A stretch of 8,622 nt of DNA from an uncultured bacterium (GTDB taxonomy: Bacteria; Actinomycetota; Coriobacteriia; Coriobacteriales; Coriobacteriaceae), in the NCBI GenBank assembly GCA_958349055.1, contig CATWBO010000051.1, positions 1-8,622 of the forward strand, given 5' to 3'. The notes under the pieces are model-generated. The model searched no databases. It had not been told where the DNA came from and saw only the letters and a program-made list of their open reading frames with translations. Positions 5,313 through 8,622 of the stretch are shown piece by piece. Every line of letters starts with the position of its first letter. The first letter of the stretch is position 1. The translations under genes and the position numbers were made by a program.

Positions 5313-6808
5313 CGATGCAGATTTCGTTCATCCTTCCCCAAATCGTTGCGCTCGATGTTGTCTTTGCCCTGGCTGCGTGTCTGCAGATGATCCACGTCCC
5401 GCTCATCGCATCGCGCCGCTCGTCCTATAACCGTAAGGTGATTTGCGCCTACGAGACGAGCCTTGTGCTTCACCTGATGATTTCGGCGCTCATCTTATTC
5501 GCGTCGTCTGGCTCGTATCTGGTGGCGCCGCTTGACGTTTGCGCCAGGGCAATGGGCGGAGTGCTGTGGCTCAATGCCGCGATCTTTGCCTATGGCGTGG
5601 TCCTCATGGTGCACTATCGTCGCCCTGTCATGCTGGCCGAGCTGCTGCTTGTTGGCGCCGTGACACCGCCGGTGGTTTTTGCCATGGGCTCGGTGTGGGC
5701 CGTTGTCCTTATCGCAGAGGGAGCGTTCTTCCTGTTCCGTTCCGTCGCGGCGCTCTTGATGGACGTCCGTAACCGCCAGGAGGATATCACCGCGTTCTCG
5801 ACGATCGAAACCATCAACGTGATTCCCGTGGGCATCCTGTATCTGGACTCGAGGGGCCGTCCACTGCTCATGAACCGCTGCATGCGCAAGAACCTCGTGG
5901 AGCTTCATATGCCCACCGACCTGCACGACATGAGCGGCACATGGAATGACCTCCGCCGGCTCAGCATGCAGGCGCCCGAGAGCAGCAAGGATCGTGTCCA
6001 AATCGACCTGGATCGCTTTGGCGAGGCGCGTGCGGTGGTCGAGATCGCTTCCTCCGAGATTCGCCTGTTTGCATGCGATGGGGTTATGGTTTCGGGCCGC
6101 CCCTTCGAGCGCATCATCGGCTTGGACGTGACGGAGTATGCCCATGCCTATGATCGCTTGGCGCAGGCCAATCACCTGCTCGAGCTTGCGGGCCAAGAAC
6201 TTCAGGCTCAGATCGAAGAGGTCAAGAAGGTTGCCGACAACGCAGCCTACCTGCGCATGCGTGCGCGCGTGCACGATGTGATCGGCCAGCGCCTGTCCAT
6301 CCTCCATCGCTATTTGGAGGAGGGGCGCCTGGATGACGAGTCGCTCGAGCAGATCGACCCCCTGCTGCGCTCGATTGCCGCCGACCTGCGTAGCGGAGGC
6401 GACAGCGAACCTGCGGAGCAGCTCGGCGATATCGTCCATGCTTTTAGCTTGGTGAGCGTGCAGATCGATGTCGAAGGCTCACTGCCGGATGATACGCGTG
6501 TCGCGGCAGCCTTTTTGCAGATTATCCGCGAAGCCTCGACCAATGCCACCAAGCATGCGCAGGCGCATCGGGTCCATGTGCGCTTGTGGCAGGAGGGGAC
6601 GGATGCTGACGCCGTCGCGCACATGACGATTTCTAACGACGGGTCCCCGGCCCCCGTATCGTATCGCGAGGGAACGGGTATCCCAGGTATGAGGCATGTC
6701 GCGCAAGATCTGGGTGGCAGCCTAGAGGTCCACGCCACCTCGCCCTTTACGCTTACGGTATCCATTCCGCTTAACGCCAACGACACGTCCCAAAGGAGAA
6801 ACTCATGA
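5309..6808 (+). CDS. Membrane PAS histidine kinase, HisKA_3 (NarX/DesK) type
   Basis: A 499-residue sensor kinase that should autophosphorylate and pass phosphate to the response regulator encoded next. About five membrane segments fall in residues 8-148. A PAS-like region begins near IETINVIPVGILYLD (166-180) and runs to about 280, followed by a coiled coil. The dimerisation/H-box is RVHDVIGQRLS with His322-Asp323, of the HisKA_3 kind. The ATPase domain is intact: N-box EASTNATKHA (408-417), G1 box SNDGS with Asp444, G2 box GTGIPGMR (455-462), then LGGSLEV. The GTG start at 5309 overlaps the upstream TGA (GTGA) and has GAGG eight bases before it; ATG 5315 is a possible alternative two codons later. 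The overlap implies translational coupling with the sensor gene. The stop overlaps the regulator's ATG. The signal sensed cannot be deduced. Confidence 0.92.
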   Translation: MTMQISFILPQIVALDVVFALAACLQMIHVPLIASRRSSYNRKVICAYETSLVLHLMISALILFASSGSYLVAPLDVCARAMGGVLWLNAAIFAYGVVLMVHYRRPVMLAELLLVGAVTPPVVFAMGSVWAVVLIAEGAFFLFRSVAALLMDVRNRQEDITAFSTIETINVIPVGILYLDSRGRPLLMNRCMRKNLVELHMPTDLHDMSGTWNDLRRLSMQAPESSKDRVQIDLDRFGEARAVVEIASSEIRLFACDGVMVSGRPFERIIGLDVTEYAHAYDRLAQANHLLELAGQELQAQIEEVKKVADNAAYLRMRARVHDVIGQRLSILHRYLEEGRLDDESLEQIDPLLRSIAADLRSGGDSEPAEQLGDIVHAFSLVSVQIDVEGSLPDDTRVAAAFLQIIREASTNATKHAQAHRVHVRLWQEGTDADAVAHMTISNDGSPAPVSYREGTGIPGMRHVAQDLGGSLEVHATSPFTLTVSIPLNANDTSQRRNS

Positions 6809-7425
6809 TCCGCGTGTTAATTGTCGAAGATCAGGCCATCCTGCGCGAGAGCCTGGCGCGCTCCGTTGGCGACCAGCCCGATATGACCGTCGTTGCCGCG
6901 ATCGCCGATGCCTCCGAGGCCTTGGGTGTCGCGCTCAAGGAGCGCCCGGACATGATACTGATGGACGTGTGTACCGAACACGATTCAAACGGCATCGTGG
7001 CGGCGGCACGCATCAAGGAGCAGCTGCCCGAGTGTCGCATCATTATCATGACAGGCATGCCCGAGATCACCTTTGTCGATCAGGCCCGCGAGGCGGGCGT
7101 CGATAGCTTTGTGTACAAGAACGTCGGCATCGACGAGCTCTTTGCCGTGATGCGTTCCACGTTGGCGGGCTACTGCACGTTTCCCAAGCCGCCCGAAAGC
7201 ATCTTTTCGGGCACGGCGGCGCTCGATGACGTAGAGCTGTCGATTTTGCGCCTTGCCTGCGAAGGCAAGAGCCGTCGCGAGATTGCGGCCGAGTTGTTTA
7301 TGAGCGAGGGCACGATTAAGCGCCGTATCTCGGAGATTCTCAACAAGACCGGCTACGACAACATCATGCGCCTGGCCGTGCACGCGGTGACCGAAGGCAG
7401 CATCGTCCCCAATATGGAGCGCTAA
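6805..7425 (+). CDS. NarL/LuxR-family response regulator
   Basis: A 206-residue DNA-binding response regulator. The receiver domain (1-118) has acidic-pocket Glu8-Asp9, phosphoacceptor Asp54 in ILMDV, Thr83 in IIMTGM and Lys105 in VYKN. The C-terminal LuxR-type helix-turn-helix spans about 142-196, with the ELSILRLACEGKSRREIAAE pattern followed by SEGTIKRRISEILNKTG. It lies downstream of its probable cognate kinase, with ATGA overlap and a strong AAAGGAG (6792-6798) six bases before the start. This ribosome-binding site is the best in the operon, consistent with the regulator being made in excess over its membrane partners. The target promoters are not visible; self-regulation is possible but no obvious operator was found. 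Confidence 0.95.
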   Translation: MIRVLIVEDQAILRESLARSVGDQPDMTVVAAIADASEALGVALKERPDMILMDVCTEHDSNGIVAAARIKEQLPECRIIIMTGMPEITFVDQAREAGVDSFVYKNVGIDELFAVMRSTLAGYCTFPKPPESIFSGTAALDDVELSILRLACEGKSRREIAAELFMSEGTIKRRISEILNKTGYDNIMRLAVHAVTEGSIVPNMER

Positions 7426-7452
7426 CGCTCGTTACCTATCGGCGCAAAGCGA

Positions 7453-7483
7453 CGGGGCCGCAGGATCAATTCCTGCGGCCCCG
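7453..7483. terminator. Hairpin terminator between convergent genes
   Basis: CGGGGCCGCAGGA (7453-7465) pairs perfectly with TCCTGCGGCCCCG (7471-7483) around the five-base loop TCAAT. It lies 28 bases after the regulator stop and 53 bases from the lipoprotein stop on the other strand, so it could stop transcription from both sides. There is no T-tract on the plus side; TTT appears shortly beyond it on the minus side. Confidence 0.8.
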
Positions 7484-7535
7484 CCTGACATGTGCGCGGA
7501 TGTGTCCGCCAATCCGCGGCTGTCGTGGTCTGCCG

Positions 7536-8381
7536 TTACGCGATGGTTGCGCTGTAGGAGGCGACGTCCTCGTAGGAATCGGTCAGGTAGGCGTCGATGC
7601 CGATGGTCGTGTTGACCAGGTCGTCGAGGCTATCGAGCGCGCCGTTCGAGAAGGTGAATTCCTCGGTGGCGTTGGTGCCGGGCATCAGGTGAGCCGAGAA
7701 CCAGGGTTCCTTCATGGTGCCGTTGACGTTGGTCTTACCGCTGGGAGCGTAGAAGGTCAGGTCCTTGTCGCTCTTGTTGGTGATGTTGACGACAAAGCCG
7801 ATGTCGCCCCAGTCGTCCTTGAACTTCTCGGTGATGGTGATGGTGCACAGATCGTCATCGGCGACGGTGACGGCGGGGGAGATTTCGACACTCTGGACGT
7901 CGTCGTCTTCGACGGCCTCATCGATCTCCTCTTCCTTTTCGGCAGCCTCGCGATCCTTCTTCACCGTGCCGGACAGATCCTTGTCGGACTTGGTGAAGAC
8001 AAGATTGCCGTCATCCTCTTCGAGGATGAGTTTGCCGTCCTTGAGCTTCATGTCGTGCGACTCGTCTTCGGCGGTGATCGTTACGGTGGTGGCGTCCTTT
8101 GCCTCCCATTTAAGGTCGACAACCTCAAGGAACAGGTCGAGTGCGCCCGTGCCGTCCTCATCGAGAATCAGGACGCAGTGGACACCCCAATCCTCGAGCA
8201 TCTTCATGTACTCATCGGTCAGCTCTTCGCCCTCCAGGGTTCCTCCCGAGAGCTCCCAGCTGCCGACGAAGTTGGCCTTGGGATCCTTGCCACCGCCGCC
8301 GCTGCAGCCCGTCAGGGCAAAGGCGAGCGCCAAGACGCATGTCAGGAATGCGAGTACGGACTTTTTGAACGTTGTCTTCAT
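7536..8381 (-). CDS. Secreted lipoprotein of unknown function
   Basis: A 281-residue precursor with a classical lipoprotein signal: MKTTFKKS basic start, hydrophobic core 9-22 and lipobox LTGC at 23-26, so Cys26 becomes the acylated N-terminus after signal peptidase II. A Gly-rich spacer (28-31) follows. Residues 37-131 (FVGSWELSGG, then alternating strands LILDEDGTGAL, LKWEAK, TVTITA, GKLILEE, NLVFTK) look like a small lipocalin/calycin-like beta domain. A highly charged linker (139-161, rich in Glu, Lys and Asp) leads to a second beta-rich domain (165-281) with FVVNITNKSDKDLTFYA, similar to Ig-like or FxLYD-type extracellular domains. It would be anchored on the outer face of the membrane. 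The ribosome-binding site AAGGAGG (8393-8387) is five bases before the ATG. It follows a zinc-ribbon gene on the same strand, 80 bp apart with a hairpin between. No enzymatic motif is seen; ligand or cell-wall binding is only inference. Confidence 0.88.
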   Translation of the reverse strand: MKTTFKKSVLAFLTCVLALAFALTGCSGGGGKDPKANFVGSWELSGGTLEGEELTDEYMKMLEDWGVHCVLILDEDGTGALDLFLEVVDLKWEAKDATTVTITAEDESHDMKLKDGKLILEEDDGNLVFTKSDKDLSGTVKKDREAAEKEEEIDEAVEDDDVQSVEISPAVTVADDDLCTITITEKFKDDWGDIGFVVNITNKSDKDLTFYAPSGKTNVNGTMKEPWFSAHLMPGTNATEEFTFSNGALDSLDDLVNTTIGIDAYLTDSYEDVASYSATIA

Positions 8382-8419
8382 GGTGTCCTCCTTAATCGAA
8401 CGAAACCCATAGAAGCAGG

Positions 8420-8443
8420 AGCGGGGGTGGCGGATCCCCCGCT
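8420..8443. terminator. Hairpin between the zinc-ribbon gene and the lipoprotein gene
   Basis: AGCGGGGG (8420-8427) pairs perfectly with CCCCCGCT (8436-8443) around an eight-base loop. On the minus strand it falls 18 bases after the zinc-ribbon gene's stop and 38 bases before the lipoprotein start. It has no T-tract, so it may be a terminator or a partial attenuator between the two genes. Confidence 0.55.
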
Positions 8444-8461
8444 AATTACCAGATAGAGGGG

Positions 8462-8622
8462 CTAGGGCCTGGGTGTTCCGCAGTTGCTGCAGAACTTGCC
8501 GCCGTTTTCGCTGCCGCAGTTGGGGCAGAACCACTTGGCCGGTGCCGGGGCGGGTGCGGGGCTGCCGCACTCGGGGCAGAACTTGCCGGTGTTGGTGGCG
8601 CCGCAGCTGCAGGTCCACGTGC
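8462..8622 (-). CDS. C-terminal double zinc ribbon of a partial gene, SPFH-like tail
   Basis: Only the last 53 codons lie in the window; the 5' part runs off the right edge and the stop is TAG at 8464-8462. The visible end has two zinc-ribbon modules. The first is WTCSCG...KFCPECG and the second is WFCPNCG...KFCSNCG, joined by the Ala/Pro linker SPAPAPAPAK. All eight expected cysteines are present; the first knuckle is CxC rather than CxxC. This arrangement closes many bacterial SPFH/band-7 'virion core protein'-like proteins (YdjL type), so that is the likeliest identity, but other proteins end in double zinc ribbons too. The residues are structural zinc ligands. Being upstream of the lipoprotein gene on the same strand, it could share a transcript with it. 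Confidence 0.75.
   Translation of the reverse strand, partial: TWTCSCGATNTGKFCPECGSPAPAPAPAKWFCPNCGSENGGKFCSNCGTPRP

Noticed and set aside
5495..6439. Minus-strand open frame of 314 codons inside the histidine kinase gene
   Set aside because: It is the shadow of the kinase, whose H-, N- and G-boxes are all intact. There is no ribosome-binding site or domain in the antisense frame.
7500..8456. Plus-strand open frame of 318 codons opposite the lipoprotein
   Set aside because: The lipoprotein on the minus strand has a perfect lipobox and an AAGGAGG ribosome-binding site. The plus frame is a low-complexity Val/Gly/Asp mirror without these.

Overview
The window looks like a chromosomal segment of a high-GC Gram-positive bacterium, most likely a gut Coriobacteriia member of the Collinsella type. 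The reasons are the GC-rich codon usage, the phospho-beta-glucosidase sequence, a LuxR-type two-component operon whose sensor is a 7TM protein, and hairpin-forming intergenic repeats carrying GGGGACGT(A/T)CTTAAA that I associate with this group from memory. The assignment rests on general resemblance; no rRNA or other marker gene is present.

Layout, left to right. (1) 75-1181, minus: an orphan AAA+/STAND-like ATPase with a C-terminal winged helix. A 19-bp inverted repeat (18/19 identical) brackets it at 51-69 and 1487-1505. Its start is preceded by a tandem purine tract with a period of about 9 bp, which overlaps its probable promoter. (2) 1182-1665: a 484-bp divergent intergenic region holding a possible 3' remnant of a lost gene (to 1309), four copies of a TCTGTWACAGA-like palindrome in a 79-bp direct repeat, a hairpin repeat, and a good sigma70-type promoter with a palindrome in its spacer. 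(3) 1666-3096, plus: a complete GH1 6-phospho-beta-glucosidase. (4) 3097-3428: 332 bp without a gene, holding a strong GC-rich hairpin and three further inverted-repeat elements, one with a perfect 18-bp arm. (5) 3429-7425, plus: a translationally coupled three-gene signalling operon. It encodes an 8-segment membrane sensor with a degenerate kinase end, a membrane PAS histidine kinase (HisKA_3 type, His322), and a NarL/LuxR-type response regulator (Asp54). (6) 7453-7483: a hairpin terminator between convergent genes. (7) 7536-8381, minus: a secreted lipoprotein of unknown function. (8) 8462-8622, minus: the C-terminal double zinc ribbon of a protein cut by the window edge, resembling the tail of SPFH-domain proteins.

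How the parts work together: the GH1 enzyme probably hydrolyses PTS-imported phosphorylated beta-glucosides, but no PTS gene is present here. In the signalling operon the two membrane proteins probably form or feed one sensory complex that phosphorylates the regulator; its target genes are not visible. The best candidates for something undescribed are the split sensor/pseudokinase-kinase-regulator operon, the paired palindrome array at 1319-1454, and the apparent mobile or phase-variable packaging of the ATPase gene.
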